Shown here: positions 57,189 through 64,000 of the stretch, piece after piece | How the letters are laid out: each line of letters begins with the position of its first letter | Position numbering within the stretch: position 1 is the stretch's first letter | From: Rhizobacter sp. Root1238 | GTDB lineage: Bacteria; Pseudomonadota; Gammaproteobacteria; Burkholderiales; Burkholderiaceae_C | Assembly: GCF_001425825.1 (NCBI RefSeq) | Contig: NZ_LMDM01000002.1 | Span: 101,252 to 165,251, forward strand | DNA length: 64,000 nt | Reading direction: 5' to 3' | Notes under the pieces: model-generated | Seen by the model: the letters and a program-made list of their open reading frames with translations, nothing else | Database searches by the model: none | Told to the model about the DNA's origin: nothing | Translations under genes and position numbers: made by a program

Positions 57189-57352
57189 GGCATCTGGCTC
57201 AGCCGATGCCGATGCGCCTCACTTCGGGAATCATCGCGGCTTGGCCCCGGTTCTTGCAACCTCGCGGGGGCCCTTCCTGAGCAAGTTCTCGCAGGCGCAA
57301 AGAAGGATCGCGACACCTACAAAAAGTAGTGCCGCACCGAGTACCTGGGTGC

Positions 57353-58042
57353 CTAGATGTGCTCGCTCTGCTTGTGCACCACTTCGCCAATGATGAGCAC
57401 GCCGTCGTGGCAGCGCTTGCGAGGGTGCCGATTCTGGTCGGTGTTGTCGCTATGCAACCACCAAGAGCCTTCGTCGCGAATGAGTCGCTTCACAACGAGT
57501 TCGCCCTCGTAGTTGACGGCATACACAAGCCCATCCCTGGGCGTTGTACGGTCCGTCGTGATGACCACTGTGTCGCCGTCCCACATGCCGGGCTCCATGC
57601 TCGGACCTGTCACCACGATCGCGTAGCAGTTCTTCGGATTGAGGTTCCGCGAGCGAAACCACTCGCGGCGGAAAACGATGGGGTCTGCGTCTTCTTGAAG
57701 GTACTCCACACCAAAGCCGGACACGCCGGCCGACAGCTTGAACTTCACGCGAGGGATCGAAGGGTAATCAGGGTTGTCGTCGAGAGGAATCGGAGCTGAA
57801 TCCAGCCCGTCCTGGCGTTCGTTCAACGTACTGCTGTCGTTCGAGCGCGCTTGCCAATCGTCGTTGGGTAGCGCCATGCCGCTGAGCGCGGCGATTTGTC
57901 GCAGCTGGGTATAGCTGGGTTCGTGCCGGCCGTTCTCCCACGCGGAGATGTTGCTCTTGGTCACCCCAAGGACATCACCAAGCTCCTCCTGCGTGAGCTT
58001 CTTGTTGTTCCGTGCGGTTCGCACCCAGGCCGGTAGATCCAT
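57353..58042 (-). CDS. CI/LexA-type prophage repressor (HTH + S24 peptidase)
   Basis: This 229-residue lysogeny repressor has an Xre-type HTH at residues 5-56 ('LTQEELGDVLGVTKSNISAWENGRHEPS'). Its C-terminal S24 peptidase domain has nucleophile Ser148 (GPSMEPGMWDGD), general-base Lys185 (ELVVKRL) and a likely self-cleavage site Ala105-Gly106 (LSAGVSG). Cleavage induced by RecA filaments would relieve repression. The start MDLPAWVR at 58042 is immediately next to a degenerate operator (58054-58068). A longer frame to 58183 runs through the operator region and is not used. The gene is divergent from the Cro-like gene. Confidence 0.93.
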   Translation of the reverse strand: MDLPAWVRTARNNKKLTQEELGDVLGVTKSNISAWENGRHEPSYTQLRQIAALSGMALPNDDWQARSNDSSTLNERQDGLDSAPIPLDDNPDYPSIPRVKFKLSAGVSGFGVEYLQEDADPIVFRREWFRSRNLNPKNCYAIVVTGPSMEPGMWDGDTVVITTDRTTPRDGLVYAVNYEGELVVKRLIRDEGSWWLHSDNTDQNRHPRKRCHDGVLIIGEVVHKQSEHI

Positions 58043-58053
58043 TGGCGAAATGG

Positions 58054-58068
58054 TATAGAGGTTCTTTA
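58054..58068. promoter_or_regulatory. Degenerate third operator next to the repressor start
   Basis: TATAGAGGTTCTTTA keeps the core TAGA-N3-TCT of the palindromic operator but differs at several outer bases. Its place 12 nt upstream of the repressor ATG suggests autoregulation. This is inference from sequence similarity. Confidence 0.5.
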
Positions 58069-58087
58069 CTTGTTGGGATAGAAAGTG

Positions 58088-58116
58088 TTGACTCTCTTGT
58101 GTAGAAAATCTACACT
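58088..58116 (+). promoter_or_regulatory. Rightward promoter and perfect operator (PR-like)
   Basis: TTGACT (58088-58093) and TACACT (58111-58116) are 17 nt apart. The perfect palindrome TGTAGA-AAA-TCTACA (58100-58114) covers the spacer end and most of the -10, so a bound repressor must exclude RNA polymerase. The -10 ends 6 nt before the ATG of the Cro-like gene, so the mRNA would be leaderless. Confidence 0.85.
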
Positions 58117-58122
58117 CACCGC

Positions 58123-58401
58123 ATGCACACCCATCCCCTTGCGAAAGCCGCCTCCATCGTTGGCAGCAAAGCGTCGCTGGCACACCTGCTGGGTGTGACG
58201 AAGGCGGCCGTAAGCCAATGGACCGAAATCGGGCGTCGCGTCCCCGCCGAACATTGCCCTCGAATCGAAGGGGCTACCCGAGGCGCGGTGCGCTGCGAGG
58301 AACTGCGGCCCGACGTTGAGTGGCACGTACTGCGCAATGACGGCGCCTGCAAGTCAAGCGCCGCAGTGTGCCCAGGCAGCGGAGGTCACGATGCAGTTTG
58401 A
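58123..58401 (+). CDS. YdaS/Cro-like HTH protein
   Basis: This 92-residue DNA-binding protein has an HTH of the YdaS_antitoxin/Cro type ('KAASIVGSKASLAHLLGVTKAAVSQWTEIGRRVPAEHCPRIEGATRGAVRCEELRPDVEW'). The 'RVPAEHCPRIE..T.G.V...ELRPDV.W' pattern is typical. It is predicted to act as the lytic-side regulator opposed to the repressor. The transcript is probably leaderless, like lambda cI from PRM. The C-terminal ~20 residues overlap a convergent small gene. Confidence 0.88.
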   Translation: MHTHPLAKAASIVGSKASLAHLLGVTKAAVSQWTEIGRRVPAEHCPRIEGATRGAVRCEELRPDVEWHVLRNDGACKSSAAVCPGSGGHDAV

Positions 58402-58631
58402 CCCGCGCGTCCTTGTGCCGATGCCGCCGCTCGGACGCTCAACGCTACGTCGAGCGCTTCCCACAGTTGCCGTGCCGCCGGTACGCCGAGGCACAACGTG
58501 GCAGGGGCCTGTGCTCCTGGCGCCCGCAGCGTCACCTCCAACGCCCCCAGCGGCCCGATAGGCGAGGGGATGTCGACGAACTCGACGCTCGCCTGCGCGA
58601 ACACGCTCCCCCATCGAAATTCTTCTCCCAT
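58386..58631 (-). CDS. Small hypothetical protein at the immunity/tail junction
   Basis: This 81-residue possible protein, 'VEFVDIPSPIGPLGALEVTLRAPGAQAPATLCLGVPAARQLWEALDVALSVRAA', has a beta-beta-alpha pattern seen in small bacterial proteins ending in an 'A..L..AL' helix. It overlaps the Cro-like gene tail by 16 nt. Codon use fits. The rest of 58402-58745 contains no other convincing gene apart from a short Cys-containing frame at 58630-58749. Confidence 0.45.
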   Translation of the reverse strand: MGEEFRWGSVFAQASVEFVDIPSPIGPLGALEVTLRAPGAQAPATLCLGVPAARQLWEALDVALSVRAAASAQGRAGQTAS

Positions 58632-58749
58632 GCCTCTGCCTCCGATCGTCGCTGCGCCACAGCGCGATCGGGTTCCATGCCCAAGCTGCGCTCACTGGTG
58701 CGCAGTATCTGGAAACCGGCAGGCGGCACCAATGAAAGGCTACCAATGA
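58630..58749 (+). CDS. Possible 39-residue CxxC protein
   Basis: This short frame reads MPLPPIVAAPQRDRVPCPSC followed by AHWCAVSGNRQAAPMKGYQ. The CPSC pair resembles half a zinc ribbon as in phage Com-like proteins. Its TGA overlaps the ATG of the DUF2163 gene (ATGA), which favours translation, but no Shine-Dalgarno is visible and the length is minimal. Low confidence. Confidence 0.3.
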   Translation: MPLPPIVAAPQRDRVPCPSCAHWCAVSGNRQAAPMKGYQ

Positions 58750-59678
58750 GAGCAGCCTCGTGGGAACGCACGCCTGGCGCATTGCCCGAGCTGCTGAACA
58801 CCGAGCCCGAGTTGGGCTGCATCGACCTCTACACCTTTACGCTGCCGGGCGGCCAGGTGCTGCGCTGGACCGGCGGCGACCAAGCCATCGCCATCAATGG
58901 CACGACCTGGGCGCTCGGGCCGGGCCTGCGCCGCGGCCGGACGCGCCAATGCGTGGGGATCGAGGTCGACACCCTGGATGTGACCGTCTTCGATCTGCCG
59001 GCGGACCTCGATGCCGAAGAGCGTGCGATGCAGCTCAACGGCACGCCGCTGCTCGCCTACATCGCCCGCGGTGGCTTCGAGCACGCAAGGCTGGAGCTGC
59101 AGCGCGCCTTCCTGCGGGCGGCGGACATGGCGAGCCTGAACCCGCCGATCGCTGGCACGCTGGTGTCGTTCACCGGCCGTGTCGCGACGACGAAGGGCGA
59201 CCGCACGCAGCAGCTGCTGGGCATCAAGAGCGATACCGAGCAGCTCGACGTGATGGTGCCGGCCGAGGTGTACCAGCCGGGCTGCTCGAACACGCTGTAC
59301 GACGCAGGCTGCGGCGTGAACCGTGATGCGAAGAGCGTGAACAGCGTCGCCAACACTGCGAGCGATGCGACGCGCACGCGCTTCGGGCATGGCCTCACGC
59401 AGGCCGCCGGCCACTTCGATCTCGGCGTCGTGCGCTTCCTGACCGGGGCGAACGCAGGGGTCTCGCGGACAGTGAAGCGGCACACGGTCGGCGGTGCAGG
59501 CGGCACGGTCAATGAGATTGCCGTGCTGCAGCCGTTCCCGTTCCCGGTTGCGCCTGGCGACGGCTTCGTCGCCTATCCCGGTTGCGACAAGACCCAACCA
59601 ACCTGCTCGAAGAAGTTCAACAACGTGATCCGCTTCCGCGGCAAGCCGTACGTGCCGGCCGCTGAAACGGTGATGTGA
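58746..59678 (+). CDS. DUF2163 / phage BR0599-family distal tail protein
   Basis: This 310-residue phage or gene-transfer-agent tail protein has an N-terminal DUF2163 domain (~10-170: 'CIDLYTFTLPGGQVLRWTGGDQAIAINGTTWALGPGLRRGRTRQCVGIEVDTLDVTVF'). Its C-terminal BR0599 domain has paired cysteines (YQPGCSNTLYDAGCGVNR; YPGCDKTQPTCSKKFNNVIRFRGKPYVP). In known systems it precedes an NlpC/P60 hydrolase and the tail tip protein, as here. The expected DUF2460 gene and upstream tail genes are missing. Longer frames upstream are not coding-like. Confidence 0.9.
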   Translation: MRAASWERTPGALPELLNTEPELGCIDLYTFTLPGGQVLRWTGGDQAIAINGTTWALGPGLRRGRTRQCVGIEVDTLDVTVFDLPADLDAEERAMQLNGTPLLAYIARGGFEHARLELQRAFLRAADMASLNPPIAGTLVSFTGRVATTKGDRTQQLLGIKSDTEQLDVMVPAEVYQPGCSNTLYDAGCGVNRDAKSVNSVANTASDATRTRFGHGLTQAAGHFDLGVVRFLTGANAGVSRTVKRHTVGGAGGTVNEIAVLQPFPFPVAPGDGFVAYPGCDKTQPTCSKKFNNVIRFRGKPYVPAAETVM

Positions 59679-59688
59679 AACGGTGATG
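59663..59688. repeat. 13-bp tandem duplication at the gene junction
   Basis: TGAAACGGTGATG occurs twice in tandem across the DUF2163 stop codon. The first copy encodes the end of the protein (ETVM) and the second begins with the stop TGA and fills the gap. It looks like a slippage duplication that turned an overlap into an 18-nt spacer before the next ATG. Confidence 0.85.
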
Positions 59689-59696
59689 TGAGCTCC

Positions 59697-60179
59697 ATGA
59701 CGACCATCGAAACCGAACAACGCGAAGCCGTAATCACCGAGGCCCGAACCTGGCTCGGCACGCCGTACCACCACCACGGCCGCCTGAAGGGCGTCGGCGT
59801 CGACTGCGGGCAAAGCCTGTGCGCGATCTACGAGGCGGCCGGTGTGACGGCGCCGATCGACCCGGGCACCTACAGCATCGCGTGGCACCTGCACCGCGGC
59901 GAGGAGCTGTACATCGAGTGGCTGCAGCGGGTCGGCGCCACGCGCACCGAGGCGCCGTCGGCCGGTGACGTGGCGCTGTTCCGCTTCGGCCGCACGTTCA
60001 GCCATGGCGGCGTGCTGGTCGACAGTCGCACCGTGCTGCACGCCTACGTCCACCAGGCGGTGATCCTGACGCGGCTCGACGAAGCGCCGCTCGCCGGCCG
60101 ACCGGTGCAGTTCTGGACGCTGTGGCCGGCGGCGCGAGATGCCGTCCAGGCGTCTGCACAAACCACCGCGGAGGCCTGA
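59697..60179 (+). CDS. NlpC/P60 family tail-associated peptidase
   Basis: This 160-residue putative murein peptidase has the catalytic Cys37 in VDCGQSLC, His103 in FSHGGV, and a third polar residue near His115 (LHAYVH). In phages and GTAs this enzyme sits at the tail tip and opens peptidoglycan during entry. ATG at 59697 is used; a GTG at 59688 is an alternative. It is followed directly by the tail tip gene (stop then ATG within 2 nt). Confidence 0.88.
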   Translation: MTTIETEQREAVITEARTWLGTPYHHHGRLKGVGVDCGQSLCAIYEAAGVTAPIDPGTYSIAWHLHRGEELYIEWLQRVGATRTEAPSAGDVALFRFGRTFSHGGVLVDSRTVLHAYVHQAVILTRLDEAPLAGRPVQFWTLWPAARDAVQASAQTTAEA

Positions 60180-60180
60180 C

Positions 60181-63100
60181 ATGGGCGGCCGCACCACCAT
60201 CTCCAGCAGCGAAACCCGCATCGAAGCCCTCAAGCTGCAGAGCAGTGCCCAGGGCGTGACGATCCCGGTCGTCTACGGCGTGAACCAGATCAGCGGCAAC
60301 CTGATCTGGTACGGCGATTTCAAAGCCGTCCCCCACACGACGAGCCAATCCGCCGGCAAAGGCGGCGGCGGGGTCACGTCCGAGAGCACGACATACACCT
60401 ACACAGCCTCGGTGATGATGGGCCTGTGCCACGGCCAGATGAACGGCGTGCCGCGGATCTGGCGCGGCAAGAAGCTCTACAACGGCGGGATCCGTGGCGA
60501 TCAGTTCGCCTCGGTGCGCAAGGTATACGCGGTGCCGGCCGCCGGCGCGATGTCGACCACGCTCGATGCCGCGTTCGCATCGATCCAGGCGGTGTACGTC
60601 CCGCTTTTCTTCCTGAAGTCCCAGCTCGCCAACGGCGTGGACTACTCGGTCGACACCGATGGCGATGTCGCCATCGTCAAGATCCTGAACGACAAGTACC
60701 GCGGCATGGCGGTCACGATCGACTACCTGGTCGTCACCGCGGGCACGAAGCAGAGCGCGCTCGAGGAGCTGGGCCTGAGCTTCAAGACCGGCGCGCTCGG
60801 CCAGGCGCCGTGGTCATACCTGCAAGGCGCGAACCCGGCGCAGGCTCTCGGATACAGCGGCCTGGCGTACGTCTGCGCGAAGGACTACGACCTCGGCGGA
60901 TCGGCGCAGGTCGAGAACCACACCTTCGAGATCCAGGGCGCTCTCGCGTACTCGCTCGGCAGCGCGGTGCCCGACGTGGACCCGAGCCGTGCGTTGCTGG
61001 ACCTGCTGATGAACGGCCGCTACGGCGCCAACATCGCGAGCGACCGCCTCGACGGCATGCAGGACTGGTCGGACTACTGCGTCGCGGCCGGCCTCGTGAT
61101 GTCTCCGGCGCTCACCGAACAGATCTCCGCGGCCGAGCTGGTGCAGTTGCTCGGGCGGCTCACGAACACCGCGCCGGTGTGGAGCGCCGGACGCCTCAAG
61201 ATGATTCCCTACGGCGACAGCCTGGAGTCAGGCCTGGGCCGCACCTTCACGCCGAACGTCACGCCGGTCTACGACTTGACCGACGACCATTTCATCCCGA
61301 GCCCGGGCGAGCCGCCGGTGCAGCAGGAGCGCAAGAGCCCGGCCGACGCGAAGAACCATTTCCGGGTGCAGTACCGCAACCGGTCCAACAGCTACAACGT
61401 CGACGTGGCCGAGGCGAAAGACCAGGCGGACATTGATTCGCACGGGCTGCGCTCCGAGGCCATCGTGAAGGCGGACTGGATCACCGACGGCGCCGTCGCG
61501 CGCCTGGTCGCCCAGCTGTTGCTGCAGCGCTCGCTGTACATCCGCGCGACCTACACCTTCAAGCTGCCGGTGAACTTCAGCTTGCTGGAGCCGATGGACA
61601 TCGTGACGCTGACCGACGAAGGCCTCGGGCTGGACCGGCATCCGGTGCGCATCATAGCGACCGACGAAGAGAACGACGACGGCGACCTGACCATCACGGC
61701 CGAGGACTTCCCGGCCGGTGTCGCCAGCGCGGCGATGTACCCGAGCGAAGTCAACGCCGGCTACCTGCACGACTACAACGCCGCACCGGGCAACGTGGAT
61801 GCGCCGGTGCTGTTCGAGGCACCGGTGGGGCTCACGCAAACCGGGCTCGAGGTGTACGCCGCGGTGAAGGGCAGCAGCGCGGCCTGGGGCGGCTGCAACG
61901 TGTGGGTCAGCGTCGACGGGCTGAACTACCAGAAGGCCAGCACCCTGCACGGGCCGGCGCGCTACGGGCGGCTGGGCACCTTCATCAGCGGCGACAGTGT
62001 CACGGTGAACACCAGCGGCCAACTGATCAGCACCAGCGCGGCCGATGCTGCGGCGCTCGGCACGCTCTGCTACGTCGGCGGCACGGTGCCCGAGTACCTC
62101 GCCTTCCAGAACGCGGCGCTGCTCGCTCCCGGGACCTATGCGCTGTCCGGCCTGGTGCGCGGCGCGCACGGCACGCCCAGCACCGGCCACCAGGTGGGCG
62201 ATGCCTTCGTGCGCGTGGACAGCGCGATCGGCAAGAGCGGGCCGTTGGAACTGTCGTTCATCGGCAAGACGATCCACTTCAAGTTCACGAGCTTCAACAT
62301 CTTCGGCGCGGCCGAGCAGAGCCTGGCCGAAGTGCAGGCCTACGACTACCGCGTGACCGGTGCGATGGCTGCGCTGCCGCCGTCGGCGCCGACGGACGTG
62401 TCCGCATCCTTCGAGCCGTTCGGTGTGCGGCTGAAGTGCGCGAAGAACGCCGAGCCGGACGTAGTCGGCTACGAGTGGCGAGTGAGCACAGGTCAGGGCG
62501 CGACCTGGTCGACCGCCCAGGTGCTCGAGCAGCTCGGCGGCACCTCGCATCTCTGGGCGGTGCAGGCGAGCGGAGCCTTCACGGCCTGGGTGGCTGCGGT
62601 CGACGCGCTCGGCAACCGCAGCACGCCGACGAGCGTGGCGGGCACGGTGACGGCACCGGCGATCTCTGCGCTGAACGCGACAATCACCGGCACCGACCTG
62701 CAGCTCGACTATGCCGGTGTGCCGGGCGCCTTTGCGATCAGCGGCTACGAGCTGCGCTTCGGCGACAGCTTTGCCACGGCCACCGTGGTCGGGGTGTTCC
62801 AGATTACGCGGCACTTGCGCCGCATCGACTGGGGCGGCGCCAGGCGCTGGTGGGTCGCGGCGATCGACGTGAAGGGCAACCGCGGCGCGGCTTCGTCGGT
62901 CGACACCGTGGTCACCGCGCCAGGCGCGATCGTCGCGTCGCGCGCCGAGGTCGTCGACAACAACGCGCTGCTGTACTGGACCGCTCCGGGCAGCGGTAGC
63001 CTGCCCATCGACCGCTACGAGGTCCGCAAGGGCGCGAGCTGGGCAGTCGGTGCCATCGTTGGGTCGAATGGCAACAGCACCTTCACCGCGATCTTCGAGC

Positions 63101-63912
63101 AGCAGGCTGGCGTCTTCACGTACTGGGTCGCGGCCTTCGACAGCGCAGGCAACACCGGCGCGCCGGTTGGCATCGCGGCCACCATCAACCAGCCGCCCGA
63201 CTACGTGCTGCGCACGCAGATCCGCTCGACGTTCAGCGGCACCGCAACGAATCTGTTCCTGGAAGACGGCGCGTTGCTCGGACCGGTCGCGCCGGAGACC
63301 TGGGCGCAGCACTTCGAATCGCACGGCTGGACCACGCCGCAGCAGCAGGTCGACGCCGGCTTCCCGCTGTACGCACAGCCGAGCGTGGCCGCCGCGACCT
63401 ACGACGAGACCTTCGACTACGGCACGGCGCTCCCGCCGACGATCGTCACCGTGACGCTGGGCGCGACGGTGGTCGCCGGACAGGTCGCATCCAGCTGCCA
63501 GATCTACACGAAGTTGAACAGTGCAGACGCCTGGACAGCCGCGGCCGCGGGCACGACCAGCGTGCTGGCGGCGAGCTTCCGGTACGTCCGGGTGGTGTGG
63601 AGCTTCAGCTGCAGCGCGGGCGCGAACCTGATCCGCATCACCAGCTTCGAAGTGAAGCTGTCGAACAAGCTGAAGACCGACTCGGGGCGCTTCGTGATCA
63701 CGAATGCGGCGGCCGGTGTCGCAGTGCCGTTCGCGGTGCCCTTCATCGATGCCGACACGCCGCTGTGCCAGGCCAACGGGACGACGGCACTGCTGCCCAT
63801 CGTCGACTTCCTCGACGTGCCGAACCCGACCGGGTTCACCGTCTACCTGCTGAACCCGCAGACCGGGCAGAAGGTCACCGGCTCGGGCGGCTGGACCGCG
63901 CGCGGGTATTGA
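60181..63912 (+). CDS. Tail tip / host-specificity protein (J-like)
   Basis: This 1243-residue protein starts with 'GGRTTISSSETRIEALKLQSSAQGVTIPVVYGVNQISGNLIWYGDF', typical of phage tail proteins next to NlpC/P60. Residues ~1-560 form the conserved base ('WPDYC'-like WSDYCVAAGLVMSP; 'QRKSP'-like QQERKSPADAKNHFRVQYRNRSNSYN). Three fibronectin-III-like repeats lie around 740-1040 (for example 'PPSAPTDVSASFEPFGVRLKC', 'WVAAVDALGNRSTP', 'WVAAFDSAGNTGAP'). The C-terminal 200 residues are beta-rich and likely receptor-binding. It should define host range and sit at the tail end. Confidence 0.88.
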   Translation: MGGRTTISSSETRIEALKLQSSAQGVTIPVVYGVNQISGNLIWYGDFKAVPHTTSQSAGKGGGGVTSESTTYTYTASVMMGLCHGQMNGVPRIWRGKKLYNGGIRGDQFASVRKVYAVPAAGAMSTTLDAAFASIQAVYVPLFFLKSQLANGVDYSVDTDGDVAIVKILNDKYRGMAVTIDYLVVTAGTKQSALEELGLSFKTGALGQAPWSYLQGANPAQALGYSGLAYVCAKDYDLGGSAQVENHTFEIQGALAYSLGSAVPDVDPSRALLDLLMNGRYGANIASDRLDGMQDWSDYCVAAGLVMSPALTEQISAAELVQLLGRLTNTAPVWSAGRLKMIPYGDSLESGLGRTFTPNVTPVYDLTDDHFIPSPGEPPVQQERKSPADAKNHFRVQYRNRSNSYNVDVAEAKDQADIDSHGLRSEAIVKADWITDGAVARLVAQLLLQRSLYIRATYTFKLPVNFSLLEPMDIVTLTDEGLGLDRHPVRIIATDEENDDGDLTITAEDFPAGVASAAMYPSEVNAGYLHDYNAAPGNVDAPVLFEAPVGLTQTGLEVYAAVKGSSAAWGGCNVWVSVDGLNYQKASTLHGPARYGRLGTFISGDSVTVNTSGQLISTSAADAAALGTLCYVGGTVPEYLAFQNAALLAPGTYALSGLVRGAHGTPSTGHQVGDAFVRVDSAIGKSGPLELSFIGKTIHFKFTSFNIFGAAEQSLAEVQAYDYRVTGAMAALPPSAPTDVSASFEPFGVRLKCAKNAEPDVVGYEWRVSTGQGATWSTAQVLEQLGGTSHLWAVQASGAFTAWVAAVDALGNRSTPTSVAGTVTAPAISALNATITGTDLQLDYAGVPGAFAISGYELRFGDSFATATVVGVFQITRHLRRIDWGGARRWWVAAIDVKGNRGAASSVDTVVTAPGAIVASRAEVVDNNALLYWTAPGSGSLPIDRYEVRKGASWAVGAIVGSNGNSTFTAIFEQQAGVFTYWVAAFDSAGNTGAPVGIAATINQPPDYVLRTQIRSTFSGTATNLFLEDGALLGPVAPETWAQHFESHGWTTPQQQVDAGFPLYAQPSVAAATYDETFDYGTALPPTIVTVTLGATVVAGQVASSCQIYTKLNSADAWTAAAAGTTSVLAASFRYVRVVWSFSCSAGANLIRITSFEVKLSNKLKTDSGRFVITNAAAGVAVPFAVPFIDADTPLCQANGTTALLPIVDFLDVPNPTGFTVYLLNPQTGQKVTGSGGWTARGY

Positions 63913-63971
63913 GCCTCATCAGTGAGCCTCCTCCATCAAGACAAACAACACGACAACATCAACGAGCCACC

Positions 63972-64000
63972 ATGCCGATCGACTTCAGCAAGCCCGTCAC
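63972..64000 (+). CDS. Start of a further prophage gene (partial)
   Basis: Only MPIDFSKPV is visible before the window ends. The ATG is 60 nt after the tail tip gene stop. A similar 'DFSKPV' opening occurs in small phage proteins encoded after tail tip genes, but the identity cannot be decided. Confidence 0.45.

Noticed and set aside
57189..57210. A hairpin GGCATC...GATGCC after the orphan gene as a terminator
   Set aside because: The stem is bulged and no T-run follows; too weak to annotate.
61228..63324. A 698-residue minus-strand frame in the tail tip gene
   Set aside because: It lies entirely inside the J-like gene, is His/Arg-rich and has no homology that I recognise.

Overview
The window comes from a high-GC betaproteobacterium. 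Gene content and order fit the order Burkholderiales, most likely the Rubrivivax/Leptothrix/Ideonella/Methylibium neighbourhood (inferred from family resemblance and synteny; no database search was made). Evidence includes the fmt-def / LysM-dprA-smg cluster, yajC-secD-secF, a complete spc/alpha ribosomal gene run, DUF1631, DUF6279 and DUF4136 proteins, and strong G/C bias at third codon positions.

Region 1 (1-30.8 kb) is core metabolism and maintenance. It holds a partial MidA-type methyltransferase, then a pteridine-reductase-like SDR, folB and ttcA. Two lipoproteins flank glmU. A PAS-GGDEF-EAL protein follows, then the minus-strand run tsaB-rimI-udg facing dacB, an OmpW-like porin and two GDSL-type lipoproteins. 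Next come purE-purK with a Sua5-type tsaC, a CnoX-like thioredoxin, a TPR-like gene ending inside a small repeat array, purC, class II fba, an HTH/ATPase/STAS-like regulator, ilvA, pyk, pgk, azlCD, htpX, fmt and def. The glycolytic genes pgk, pyk and fba and the purine genes purE, purK and purC are close together. The t6A genes tsaB and tsaC are both present.

Region 2 (30.8-52.8 kb) begins with a LysM protein, dprA and smg, a perfect palindromic terminator, DUF1631, and secF/secD/yajC on the minus strand. Divergent from yajC, behind a good sigma-70 promoter, is the block rplN-rplX-rplE-rpsN-rpsH-rplF-rplR-rpsE-rpmD-rplO-secY-infA-rpmJ-rpsM-rpsK-rpsD-rpoA-rplQ, closed by a terminator. The S10 operon (including rpmC and rpsQ) is not next to it. 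A NodI/NodJ-like ABC exporter and dsbD follow.

Region 3 (52.8-64 kb) is a prophage integrated at an initiator tRNA-fMet gene. A large serine recombinase reads into the antisense strand of the tRNA, which supplies its last 13 residues and its stop codon. A leftward operon of small genes and an HD phosphohydrolase lies upstream of the recombinase. An orphan 306-residue gene, a LexA/CI-type self-cleaving repressor and a YdaS/Cro-like protein make up the immunity region. Two promoters, one leftward and one rightward, each overlap the same palindromic operator (TGTAGA-AAA-TCTACA). Directly after the Cro-like gene come distal tail genes (DUF2163/BR0599 family, NlpC/P60, a J-like tail tip protein) without replication, terminase, head or tape-measure genes. 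The element is therefore either a deletion derivative or unusually organised. It continues past the window end.
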